Below, in pieces: positions 49,091-60,308 of a stretch of DNA of 64,000 nt. This stretch comes from Xestospongia muta (Eukaryota > Porifera > Demospongiae > Haplosclerida > Petrosiidae). The notes beneath the pieces were generated by a model that saw nothing but the letters and a program-made list of their open reading frames with translations, was not told where the DNA came from and did no database searches. The DNA lies in contig OY848920.1 of NCBI GenBank assembly GCA_963693285.1, positions 6,275,135 to 6,339,134 on the forward strand, given 5' to 3'. The position numbers and the translations under genes are program-made. How positions within the stretch are numbered: the first letter of the stretch is position 1; the number at the start of each line of letters is the position of its first letter.

Positions 49091-49480
49091 CTATTTGGCT
49101 TGTACCATGGCTTCACCTATTAATGGCATCGTCTGTCCTGTTACTGACTTCAACTTTGTCTTGGTTGGTTGTACTTTCACCTTACATGTCTTCTCTGAAA
49201 CTACCGTTACTGCTGCACCAGTATCCTCTTCCATGTTCACTGGTTGACTGTTAATAATTACTTTAATTAGAGCCTTTTTCTGATGCGCATCACTTTGTTT
49301 TTTAAAGTCATTTAACTGCAAAAATATTTCGTTTTCACTCGATTCTATGTCTTCTTCAACCTGTTTTATCTTCTTTGGTTTTGATCTGCAAGCTTCTTTA
49401 ATATATCCGTTTTTTCCACAACTAAAAACACTATGAGTTTTTGAACCTGCATTCGTCTGGAGTATGCCCCGATTTCGCAC
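49091..49480 (-). pseudogene. Gypsy second zinc knuckle and protease region
   Basis: This frame overlaps the end of gag by about 50 bp in another frame, either a programmed shift or decay. It shows CFSCGKNGYIKEAC-like spacing and then MEEDTGAAVTVV, where DTGA is the aspartic protease active site. Confidence 0.75.
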
Positions 49481-50117
49481 AATGGTAACACCTTTTCTCT
49501 TGTTTTACATGTACCTTGCTTTTTGTCAGTGACTGACTTTCTCTCCTTCGCTGCAGACGGTTTACTTGTACAGGGTCTTTTTGTGTCTGTGCCATGAGCG
49601 AGCTGTCTGTAGCTGCTACTTCCATAGCTGTGGCAGTTTCACATACCGTCTCTAGTGTGAGCTTCTTATCTTTCAACAGTTCTTTCCTAATTGATTCACT
49701 AGCAAGACCACACACAAATCTGTCTCGTAACGCATCTTTCAAGAAGTGTCGGAATGCACAATTCTTGGCTAGTCGTTTCAGTGCTGCAATGTATTCGATC
49801 GCAGTCTCTGCAGTCTGTTGACTTCTCAAGTGGAACTTGTAACGTTCTGAAATTACTGTCGGTGTAGGCTGGAAATGTTCTGTTAATTTTTCAACTAGCT
49901 CCTTGAAAGTTTTTGTGTTGGATTTATCAGGAGTGCATAAGTCTCCTAAGAGTTCATATGTAGCATCTCCGATACTACTAAGTAGAATGGCTACTTTTTT
50001 TCTTGCATTGTCAACACTGTTGGCTACCAGATACTCTTCTATCCTTTCGGCGTACGATGTCCACTGCATCTTGGTTGGCTCAAAAGGAGCGAGGGCACCA
50101 ACTAATCTCGTCGCCAT
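49431..50117 (-). CDS. Gypsy gag (228 aa)
   Basis: An open frame starting at the first base after the 5' LTR, so its ATG overlaps the primer-binding-site-like sequence. It is gag-like: PFEPTKMQWTSYAERIEEYL at the start, capsid-like helices, and a CCHC zinc knuckle CYHCAKSGHTPDEC near the C-terminus (residues ~210-223). It is the only long retroelement frame without a visible break. Confidence 0.85.
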   Translation of the reverse strand: MATRLVGALAPFEPTKMQWTSYAERIEEYLVANSVDNARKKVAILLSSIGDATYELLGDLCTPDKSNTKTFKELVEKLTEHFQPTPTVISERYKFHLRSQQTAETAIEYIAALKRLAKNCAFRHFLKDALRDRFVCGLASESIRKELLKDKKLTLETVCETATAMEVAATDSSLMAQTQKDPVQVNRLQRRRESQSLTKSKVHVKQEKRCYHCAKSGHTPDECRFKNS

Positions 50118-50277
50118 TGTTATATCTTAGGTTTTTATCACTCAAGATAACTTTCACAGTTGCACACACACATTAACTAACTGATCATAAATACCAAAAA
50201 TCAATATTTATACAGCAAACTAAAAGTAAATTAACATACAGGAAAACCACAGAACAAAATTAATGTCATACATTACA
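50118..50277 (-). repeat. Gypsy 5' LTR (160 bp)
   Basis: Partner of 40498-40657; same length and TG...CA ends. Followed on the plus strand by the CAAGT target duplication (50278-50282). Confidence 0.92.
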
Positions 50278-50282
50278 CAAGT

Positions 50283-51679
50283 AACATATAATGATCATTA
50301 TGTTCTATGGTACTAGTTGAGACAATCTTGTTTTAAACTATAATAGTTTATGCTGACTCCACCCATAATATTTGTCATCATATTATGTATACACTAATAC
50401 CTCAAGTATTAACTTATCATAATAGACTGTAAGAGAAAGTAATTATTAATGTTGACATACACTGTAAACAATGGATCTTGTATAGCAGACTGTCAAAAGT
50501 AGGAGGGGCTATTATATTAGACTACACTAGTTTTATATTAAGGAACTTGACTGATTGTTGTTTAAAGTGTTCATAACATAGCAAGAAACACTTACTATAT
50601 TATTATAAACATGTCATTACAAACATTGTGAACTGGTAGCTATCTTTAGATAACTTAGTTAAAATAGAATTATATTACAGATATAACATGTATGATATGA
50701 TCAAATCTGGGAATTTGATTACATTAGTGGTTGTGACATAACTCACAGTTCACTATAAGTATACAGTATGGTGTGGATTGGGCTATAGTGTGTTTGTGGT
50801 ATGTAGTCTAATCTGCAGGCTGTCACATGTCCCAAGTAAAAAATCAGTCATGTGATTTCACTAAAATGTCTTTAGTCTCATTCCTAGACTGCTATGTCTC
50901 CAAAGCAAAAAGGTATCTTGGTCAGGGAACACGGAAGTCTTGGGACAAGACTATGAAGTATGATGTCTAAAACATTATTGATATTTTAAACTTCTACATG
51001 TGTACGTACCATAATTAATACAGGAAACAGATCTATGTGGAGACACCCACATAACATGACAGGTGATGAAAATTTTAGGTACAAAAAGGTCACACACTGA
51101 AATGTGAGGACAGTTTTCAGCTTCAAATTCTAATGTGATCATAGACATTTTTGTACTTTATCTAATGGAGGGTATGATATATTAGGAGAGATGTTCTGTG
51201 AACAAACCTATTATAGGTACATGGTAATAAAATGTATCATCTCACACAACATTTAACATCTGAACTATAGGAGATGACCTATCAACTGAATCCTTTCGAT
51301 ATCAAAGAACTTAAAAATAAATGGTAAACTTGTTTGGAGGGCTGTCATTATATTTTAAATCCCAAATATAGCTCTTTTAGATTACAATACGTTTAAGTGA
51401 TAGACAATAGTGACAACCTATTTGAAGGACTGTCACTGGTTTGACATTAAAAAACAGCTCTTTATAGTAAGTTTATTGAATAATTTAAAGCATTTAAATC
51501 ACTGTATCAACTGTTAGAATTTAAATTTGCTGATTTTAGTTAGAGGTCAAATTGGCAATTCTATCAAAGATATCCTTATAAAGCAAACCACATCAGCTTA
51601 CTTCAGTCGACATGTTTTGTTATTTATTTCCACTTTAGTCCAATAAAGTCAGCTATGAATGTTATTACAACAATTATAA
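50283..51679. other. Intergenic, nothing recognised
   Basis: No coding exon is supported. A TAGTCTCATTCC motif (50873-50884), shared with other TIR-like sites, is the only structure noted. Confidence 0.4.
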
Positions 51680-54600
51680 CTAAACCCACTGTACTGAGGA
51701 TATATAAACTGACCACATTCTCGCTTGTTTGGATTTACTCACTCCATGTTATAATATGTATTCTATAATATTTACCTTTTAAATTCTGGTTTAATTCCTC
51801 AATTTGTTCATCTCTTTCTTGTGGTTGTAATGACAATGATGTTGTTATCTCTTGTTTCTCTATTTCTTTCTGTCTCTCAGCAGACAATGACACTAATTCC
51901 TTCTCAATAACTATGAGAAAACAAGTAATCAAAAATATATAACTATTAACAAATATGTGATATAAACTATGTTAGTGATAGCTATTGTATTAATAATACC
52001 TTCCTTCCTTTTTGGAATTGATGTCATATCTTCAACCTGTTTTTCTTTCATTTGTTTCATTTCTATATATAACAACATTGTACAATAAATTATATATGTA
52101 CTTAGTATAAATGGAATGAAAAATTATATTCATGATCTCAAATAGAATAAGTTAGAAACAAAATTTAAATATACAAATGTACAAATTTAGGATACTATAT
52201 TAAAAAGCCCCCTTATTAAAAAGGTGTTGTATGCAAGGAATGTAAGGTGAGGTATATATTTCCTCACCTAATCATATGCAATTAGCGCTGAAGTACATTT
52301 TAATAATATTCATTATTTGTTCACGTGAAATCATGAATGTCATACAAACACATCATGTTCATGAAGATGCCAAGGAGAAAGAGACTGGTCACAAACAAAG
52401 GAGGCTGTTGCGAATGTCCATGTCTGTAACAGCTGTGAACGGACTCAAGGATCTCTTAAACGAACAGCTGATGCCACAGGAGTTTTACTTACCAGAATTA
52501 AAAGGCTATGGATCAATCTGATAGTCCTGGTGACGAATTGTTCTAGGCACTCTCAGTCTTCCTTCTTTATTAAAAGGTTTTTTCAGAACCACAGTAGCTT
52601 TATAGCTGCCTTAAATCGCAAAAGACAATACTTGATTATTATTTTAATAATAATAATTGTTATAATAGAATATTTGTTAATGTAATTAGAACTGTAAATT
52701 GGAATTGCCACGTGATAAATGGCTGACTTCACAAGGTGAAAAGTGTTTATTCTTAAATCCTCGAAGTTGTGTAATTTGAAGTAAGGTAAAGGTATGCCAT
52801 TGAAAATGTATGGAGTTTTATAGTTTGCTACTTTCTTGTAGCACTAGAGAGCCAAATTTTATAAATAAAATGCGCGTTTATGAGCTGAATTGATTGGTGC
52901 TAGTTCCATGCTGATAGCATGTAAAATGGCAAAGTTATATTTACATGTCTGGGTGGCCCAACTCAACTCTGACAGAGTACATGTATAGACAACTATTAAC
53001 ACATATTATTATTAGTACCTTCCATTTATTGATTCTATTTCTATAATCTTCCTTATCAATTGTTATCTGTTATATTAATATCAATTACCTTGTAAGGTTT
53101 GTTTTAATGTCTCATTTTCTTTGTCTTGCTCTCTTAGTTGTAATGTCAAAGATGTTATTATCTTCTGCTGTTCATCTATTTCTTTTTGTTTTTCAACTGA
53201 AAGCAATTCTTTCTCAGTAGCTAAAAATGAAAAATTCAAACATAAAGTCCAATTACTGACAAGTGACACATGGTGTGTTAATGTTATACAATTGAACATT
53301 AATATTAATTACAGACAGACTCATGATGACACTTATCTCCCACTGTGTGGAAGGCTTATCTTGAAGACAAGCCTATAAAGTGTGCAAATGTGAGTTATAT
53401 CAGTACCTGATACACCAACACTAATCCAATATTGTCAGCTATGAATATTATTACTACATTTATTATAACCCACAGTACTAAGGTTATATAAACTGACCAT
53501 GCTCTCATTTCTTTAGATTCGCTCACTCAATAATAATTATAATATCACATGGACATACTGTAATATTTACCATTTAAACTCTGCTTTAAATCCTCAATCT
53601 GTTTGTCTATCTCTCGTAGTTGTAATGTCAATGATGATGTTATCTCCTGTTGTTTTTCTATTTCTGTTTGTTTCTCAACAGATTCTTTCTCAGTAACTAA
53701 AAATGAATTCACAAATGTACTAACAAATAAATAATACAGAGTATGTCAATGTTACATTTATTAATTAAATCTTCCTTGATTTAGAATGTTGTTAAATTGT
53801 TTGGATGTCAGAAACAAATTATGGAATATAGGCCCTTTCTACTCACGGACTACATCAGACTGGTGTCAATTATATAGAAGCAGCACATAGTGAGCAGTCC
53901 TATATTAGGATCACTGGTGTATTTAGACCCGGACAGGCACGGGGATTGCCCGGGTAAAACAATCTGCTCATAAAAAATTGCAATTTAGCTTAACCAACCG
54001 CACCCACTTGTAATGGAAATAATTATAATAATAAACACTAATAACTATTAATAATATCAATTAATTTTATGAATAATTAATAACCCTGGTATGTTGTGAG
54101 CCCTAGATACGCCTATGATTAGGATATATATAATGATCTCTACCTCATAAACCTAAAACACTAGGTGTTAAACTATATAGTCTGAGACTCAGACTGTCCT
54201 ACTAGGCTTTCATACTACTGTTAAATTAATTAGTAACAAAATGTTAGTTCCAACCACTCTAATAGATTGAGTCTCTTTTAGAGTTTCCTTTAATCTCCCA
54301 CTCAATTATTAATCTATTTTATTATTACCAATTACCTTTCAATTTCTGTTTTAATGTCTTAATTTCTTTGTCTCTATCTCTTAGTTGTGATGATAAATGT
54401 TCAACTTCCTTTTCTTTCATTTTTCTCATTTCTATGTAAAAATATTGAGTTATAAGCAGTTGTACTATATTCAGTAAATTAGAACTACAAATTAAATTCA
54501 TAATCTGTGAATATAGTTAAGAGGGACTTTTAAGTATGTACACACACTCACACAATATGATAATTGACAGTTTGGTTATTGACTACATGGACAATACATT

Positions 54601-56748
54601 CACTTTGTTTTTCAATGGATGGTATTTGCATAGTCAGGTTTTACTGATGGTTTGTTGTACTTACTTCTCAACTCCTTTGTTTTCTCTTCTACAATACGTC
54701 TAACCTCCTATATATATATCAATAAACAACACATGTATTAACTGTTGTCTAATACTACTTATCTCTTACCTTGTCTCTTCTATGATCATAAATGGTACAA
54801 CATCCAACTGTAAGTTGAAGTAATCCTTTCTTCTTCAATTCTTCAAGTGTGTCTTGGGCTCTGGCAATAATTGACATGGTTAGACTAAGTGTAAAAAAGC
54901 AGGTGACAATGATGGAATTGCCCTCTCTAATGACAAGAATCTGTACATTCTCCTCAACTGACTCAGCAATAATGTCTCGTATATCTTGCAATGTGTAGTT
55001 GGTAGGATCCCAATCTAAGACAAAAATGGCTGTCTCACATTTGAGAAGAGAACGATTTTTCTTTTCTTTGAAGGTTTCTTCTAGAAAAAAAGCTATTTTA
55101 TTTTTGCAAAAAGACTGAACAAACGTTTTGTATGTTTGTATATGCTCTTCAGCTTCTCTGATTTCAAAACGTTCCACGATACCCTCCAGACAACTGATGT
55201 TGATCAATGTACAATGATCATTAACAACATCTAGAACATCATCAATGGAAGTAGAATGAACTATTTGAGATTTGAGGTAAGAGTAACCATCTCTAAGAAA
55301 CTGTTTCAATTTATCCAGAGGTGGAGGGCTTTTATTAATTGCTTCTCGGATTTTGCTGAAGGCAATTCCAAATTTGTTTCGGATTGACCCAAATGTGGGA
55401 TCTAACTTTCGAGGAATTGGAATAGGTTTTAAGGCTTTATCTATACATTAAAAATAATTTAAATGGAGGTTAAATCTCTCCTAGTACTTACCTAATCCTT
55501 GACTTCCTTCACTACTTCCAGTATATGCTGCTTGTAAGTCATAGTCTGGAAATGCTTTACCTATTAAAATATACTTATAACAAAAGTAAAGTCTATATTA
55601 GTACTCACAACAATCCTGAATGATAGCCTTAGCACATGGTACATTGCTAGTTTGTTTTAACAGTACACTAGCAAAGACTTCCAGATTATGATAGTTGGTA
55701 TGTACCGCATCGTGTATAGCTTGTAATAGGATGAATAATGCTTTTCCAGACATGACAGTACATTTTATAATTGCTAGTCTATTTTTTGTAATAACTCCCT
55801 CTCCATAGAGGTAGTTTGCTACTCTAACAGGATATTGAAGAGATTGAGAGAGAGTACCATAATGATGACGTAAAATGTCACTGGCATGATCTTCATGACT
55901 ACTATGACTTGTCAATGCTACCTCTTCAACAGTACTTGATGTTGTCTGGTCATCTGGAAATGTTTGTCCTATTAACAATAAGTATTAATTATAAATTATT
56001 TAAGTTGTCCTCTTACCATATTCATTAATAATTTTCTCAGATAGCGTTTTTGTCTCTTCAAACTTGGACAGTATTGTTGCTAACATTTTCAACTTCTTGT
56101 GATCTGAAGATATTGCTGTTTGTATAGCAGATAACAGAGTTGTCTTCTTCTCATCCTGAGTCCCTTTCAACGACTCCATCTTATCAAGTGTTTCTTCTCT
56201 GATACATCTCTCACTAAATAAGAGCTGAGACACTTTTACAGGATTGATCAGACACTGTGACATCTCTCCAATAAAACTTTGGAGAGTATCTTCCTTCACT
56301 AAGGAACAAACACATAACCAGTGACTGTATTAATAAATGTCATATCATCTTACCTTTAGTTAAGTGTTCATGTATTTCGTTAGCCTTCTTGTTATTATTA
56401 ACAACAGGACCCTTGATGGCATTGATCACCGTTTCCCAAGTAACAAGATGTGACTCAGTAGTACTTGACCAGCTATGAATGACTTGAGAGAGTTTGATAG
56501 CATCGCTCTCTTGGTTACGTTTTAAACCATCCAAAATATTGTGAGGAACTTTGAGACTTGAGCCAATCTCACGCCACAAGTTACTAATATCAGCTAATAA
56601 ATTGAGTAGTTCATGTTCAGTGGGAGCCTTTTTCAAAAGATCTGAAATATCTAAATGAAGAGAAGTAAGGTATTAAAATGACTAAAAGTTATATCAGTTC
56701 TTGTATGTTACCTAGATGTTGAGTTTGAGATAGTTCCTTTGAAGCCAT
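51680..56748 (-). CDS. Death-CARD-like-CARD-like-coiled-coil protein with alternative tails
   Basis: Exons in phase: 56712-56748 (ATG), 56354-56650, 56017-56298, 55609-55968, 55492-55560, 54770-55440, 54665-54707, 54336-54431, 53571-53696, 53089-53220, 52000-52062, 51776-51910, then a tail at 51680-51723 (784 aa). Joining 53571-53696 to 53395-53510 instead gives a 698-aa form ending in a transmembrane-like WVIINVVIIFIADNIGLVLV. Domains: death domain (LLNLLADISNLWREIGSSLK), two CARD-like six-helix modules (NPVKVSQLLFSERCI; YPVRVANYLYGEGVI), an unrecognised ~220-aa domain (residues ~355-570, ISCLEGIVERFEI, CETAIFVLDWDP, EEVQ-like, GCCTIYD), then short coiled-coil exons, all phase 1/1. Probably a death-fold adaptor that oligomerises through the coiled coil. 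The long-form tail is cut short by a frameshift relative to its duplicate. Isoforms are predicted, not shown. Confidence 0.82.
52682..52727 (+). repeat. Dispersed repeat shared with 25766
   Basis: TAATTAGAACTGTAAATTGG, then TGCCACGTGA and GGCTGAC, match 25766-25811. It lies in the intron between coiled-coil exons 53089-53220 and 52000-52062. Confidence 0.6.
53395..53510 (-). CDS. Alternative transmembrane tail exon
   Basis: This 116-nt exon enters in phase 1 after a 60-bp intron from exon 53571-53696 and runs to TAA at 53395-53397. It encodes EMRAWSVYITLVLWVI, then a hydrophobic stretch NVVIIFIADNIGLVL. The acceptor context (AATCTAAAG) is weak. The homologous tail at 51680-51723 has lost frame. 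Confidence 0.5.
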
Positions 56749-57095
56749 AGTTACTATTATGAGAGCAAATAAGATATAGTCTAATGAACTATAAAACCAC
56801 ATGTAAAGCACTAAGGTATTTAATATTCACTAATGAAACGTGTCGTCAGTTCTGGGGTACATTCCCACGCCACTTGTCACACTTTACTATAGAAGTCAAT
56901 GGAGAAAAGCTCAATCTTTCTATTATAATATAACTCTTATACAGTACCGTCTATTCTTTTTATTCATATACCAACCGAAATTTTGAAGTGTGAACTATAC
57001 AACAGTGTTTAGCTGGAGCCGAAGTAGCTACCTCTTCGAGAAATACGGCCATAAAAATAATTGATTAATTTTGTGAATAATAGACAACAAAGGTT
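56749..57095. promoter_or_regulatory. Upstream region of the death-CARD gene
   Basis: No coding seen. It lies between the death-CARD start codon (minus strand) and the TIR element at 57096, so it should contain that gene's promoter and 5' UTR. No specific motif is claimed. Confidence 0.3.
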
Positions 57096-57668
57096 AGTTT
57101 TGTTGTCTTTTGAGAGACTACTGCTTTATAATTAGTGTTTTAACTAGTGAGGCATCTAGTTTTGATCATAAAGGTACATTATAAAGTTTGTAGGTTAGTA
57201 CATAGATGAGGTGTGATGATATCACCATTATTAAGAAGAATTTACTCCCTTTTTATGTGTAGACAGTTCTCAACATAGAGTTATCAATAGGTTCCCAGGC
57301 AATAAGAAGTACAATGGGAATTTTATAGTCATTACAAGTGGATGATACTGCTGCATGTTGTTTACGGTATAAATATGAACCATCAATGTCTACAACTTTG
57401 TCTCCAGACTCTTTAATTTCTCTGATCCTAAAATCTGTTATAAATATTCTCTATTGCAGTACTTACTTTTTAATTAGTGTAACCTTTCTCCATGATGTTG
57501 GTGCTTTTACAGCACGACAAAGTAGCCACTAAGGCAGATACAGAGGCACTTTCCAGAGGTTCATTTATCACAGCTCCAGGAACGTCCTTCTCAGTCAGTT
57601 CCATTTGATGCCTCACTAGTTAAAACACTAATTATAAAGCATCAGTCTCTCAAAAGACAACAAAACTA
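57096..57668 (-). mobile_element. 573-bp DNA element with 62-bp terminal inverted repeats
   Basis: Arms 57096-57157 and 57607-57668 (TAGTTTTGTTGTCTTTTGAG outward) are reverse complements with about two mismatches. On the minus strand the interior carries MELTEKDVPGAVINEPLE just inside the right arm and, after a gap, RIREIKESGDKVVDIDGSYL, then a stop. MELTExDxPGA followed by an RIREIKESG/VVDxDGSYL segment recalls the SAP-like N-terminus of uncharacterised SWIM-type proteins in animals. This is best read as an internally deleted derivative of a larger transposon. No clear target-site duplication was found. Confidence 0.7.
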
Positions 57669-59334
57669 TAGACACAACTTGTGGCATGATTATGACTTTT
57701 TAATTGATGAGTTTTTATTGTTAGTTTAATTTTTTTAAAAATTGTTCTGATGTTTCAATATATACTATTTATGTTTTTGTTGAGACAGTTTTCCATCTTC
57801 TCTGTTCAAGTTCTTTGGCTGCCATAGGATATTTGTAAAGCAAAAAAATAATCATAATAAATTATAATAAACAGCATAGTGACTTACATCAAATACCATC
57901 TATTAATATATTGTTGAACGACTCTCTTCCTTGTCTTCCACACAGTTACTATTGGAAAGCCCTCCTTAGAGAAAGATATCCATTAGTTTAGAGCTATTTG
58001 AGAGGTACCAGTTGGAACATTTTCCTTCAACTTACTAGCTAGTTGGCTAAAGACAGCAATAACATAATTTATTTTTAGATCTCCCAACATTCACTTAACT
58101 GTGATTACATAACATTATTAAGAGTATAGTAGGAAACATAACATACTTTCTTCGGAACTCTTCTTGATGAGGATCAGTGGTAAAAGTGGTGATATTAAAC
58201 TTGTCAAATCATTATTCAGATGAAATATCACACAGATTGAAAATACTATAAAAATTAATATACTTGAGGACCAGAATAACCATTTGGTAACATAATGAGG
58301 TGACAACATTTACAGTAATGAAGGTGTGTTGGGAGATTGTGAATAAAACTAAGGCACATACACATCACATGACTATCCTCAGAAATTGAAAGAATCTTTT
58401 CGGATATTTGAATGTCAAGTGCTTGTTTAGCTTTTCTTTTAACTTATTATGATACCACAATTCTCATTGTTAGTATTGACTAGCATAATGCACTGGTAGC
58501 ATAAGGGTTGAGTCAAAACATTAATTCCACAAGAAACAAATAACTCATGCAAGACTAAGTACTAAAATTTAAACTAGACTATTATAGCCAGCCTATACAA
58601 AGTCCAGGACTGCAATCTATGCAAAAAGAGGCTGCAAATAACTTGTCAACAACTATGATTGAAACTAATATTATTAACTACCTTCTGTATATTTGATAAT
58701 CCTATTATCTAGTATATATACTTTGTTGCTCAGAATACTCTTCTGTTTGTGAAACTGAGGGATTGTCATCCAATAAAGATTTTTTGCTCCACAAGTTTTA
58801 ATGTCTAAGTAGGTGCCTAAAATAAGCAATCATCAGTGAGTTAAAATTAACAAATAAATTAATTAAAGATTAGAATCACTTTTGCAAATAACTAAAATTT
58901 TTAGGTTCACAATGATATAGTGCATGACAACTACTTCTTACTTCACCAACCCACCATCTTGTATGTCAATTCCATCATGTAGTTAAATGTACTTGTTGGG
59001 GATTACATTGAAGACAACTTTGGCTTTCCATTGTACAAGAAAATACAATGCTATAAGAGATATTAAGAAACCATTTTAATCCAATGTATTACAGCCTTAC
59101 AGACAAGCCACATATATGTATTAATATTCTAAACTATATTGAAAATAGACAATTTCTAAGTTATCCTCTCTGTTGTGTATTTTAATAATTTTCTAAGATA
59201 TTCATCTAGTTCATCAACTAAAAACAAATACCAGAAAATAACAAGAGAGAGACTCAAACAGTGACAACATACTAAGGTGAGCATAGTCTATTTACATATA
59301 ATAAAATAGAAGAATAGCCTGTAGAACCAGTGAC

Positions 59335-59401
59335 TAGTCTCGTCTCCAGACCTACTCGAAAGCTAAAGGTTAGCTTGCGAGTAGGTCTGGGGACGAGACT
59401 A
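59335..59401. repeat. 67-bp near-perfect palindrome (TAGTCTCG ends)
   Basis: Arms 59335-59366 and 59370-59401 are reverse complements with two mismatches around a 3-nt loop (AGG). The ends are TAGTCTCG...CGAGACTA. CAGTGACTAG occurs on both sides (59328-59337 and 59405-59414), the left copy overlapping the element end. A minimal MITE or transcribed hairpin are possible. Confidence 0.9.
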
Positions 59402-59874
59402 AAGCAGTGACTAGCCGCCGCCTGTTTCTATCACAAAATTTACAATATACCAGGATTGATAAAATATCTTTCAACTGTTTTTTTCTTTCGTAATCCTGTC
59501 GCCATTCTGACATCTCTTTACTATAAGGAAGCACTATTTGTCATGTAGTATACAGGAACATACACAAAATATGATTCAACCTCCACAATACAATGTAATC
59601 CAACAACACGGAGTCTCTAATATCACATGACTAGCTATTGCAAATAAGTTTTGCTATATCCAAAGAAAAGGAAGTAGAGAAATATTATTAACAAAAATTA
59701 ATTAGCACATAAATTAGATTGGCTGACAGCAGTTTTGATGGTATAACTAAAGAGTATTCTTTCTTTTATTGTATTCAAAATGATTCCTTTCCTATTATTG
59801 ACAGTCAGCAAGATAGTACATAACATGTTGATAATACGAATGAAAGAACAGTTAGTGGTTAGACTGTATGAATA

Positions 59875-59940
59875 GACACATATGTGAATAGATGGATCAA
59901 TGGATGAATCAATGAATAGATGGATGGAGAGATACATGCT
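59875..59940 (+). repeat. GATG/GAAT tetranucleotide repeat
   Basis: Imperfect ATGGATCAATGGATGAATCA-type repeats. A similar tract lies at about 35473-35530. Confidence 0.75.
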
Positions 59941-60007
59941 GGATCAATTGATGGATTAATACTGAAGTGTACATGAGAACTTAATGTAAATTTTCTTCAA
60001 ATTTTAT

Positions 60008-60308
60008 TGTGAAGGTCCATATTATTTAATTATATGTTTAAGACATTTAGTGTGGCTGCATTTTGTTAATTAAGTCTAATTATATCCTATAGGTATTAAA
60101 TGGTGCTAATATCCAGCTCATTGAGCTAGTTTTCTTTGTGTGTTTCAATAACTTTTACTTCATTTTGTTTTACCATTGTTACTTGTCTTTGCCTAATCTT
60201 TTGTTATTTCTTACCAATTTAAGTCTGTATTATAAAGTGTATAAGATATGTGTTTGGTGTTCTTTTTTTTGAAGATTGTCTCTGAACAATCTTACCTGAT
60301 CCATTACA
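60008..60308 (+). repeat. 5' LTR of second gypsy-like element
   Basis: Starts TGTGAAGGTCCATATTATTT and ends CATTACA. Its first ~110 bases align to 62272 onward with many substitutions, so the element is older than the one at 40498-50277. Confidence 0.7.

Larger units (their letters stand above)
40498..50277 (-). mobile_element. Ty3/gypsy LTR retrotransposon, interrupted and decayed
   Basis: The element reads on the minus strand. Two 160-bp LTRs (40498-40657 and 50118-50277) have TG...CA ends and are about 95% identical by eye. A perfect 5-bp target-site duplication CAAGT flanks it (40493-40497 and 50278-50282). From 50117 downward come gag, zinc knuckle/protease, reverse transcriptase with YLDD, RNase H, and integrase, which is cut by the nested transposon at 41167-46954. 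A purine-rich tract precedes the 3' LTR and a TGGCGACGAGA primer-binding-site-like sequence overlaps the gag start. Without the insertion only about 4.0 kb remains. Pol is broken by stops, frameshifts and two inverted duplications, so it cannot be autonomous. Confidence 0.93.
57669..60007. other. Intergenic with small repeats
   Basis: No gene supported. A minus-strand patch near 57890-57970 (KEGFPIVTVWKTRKRVVQQY) looks protein-like but is isolated. It contains the palindrome at 59335-59401 and a GATG-type microsatellite at about 59875-59940. Confidence 0.4.

Noticed and set aside
52276..52521. Plus-strand 81-codon open frame inside the death-CARD gene intron
   Set aside because: No recognisable domain, no splice support and no homology to neighbours; probably chance or an old repeat.
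57890..57970. Protein-like minus-strand patch KEGFPIVTVWKTRKRVVQQY
   Set aside because: Stops on both sides and no partner exon found; could be a transposon scrap but not supportable as a gene.
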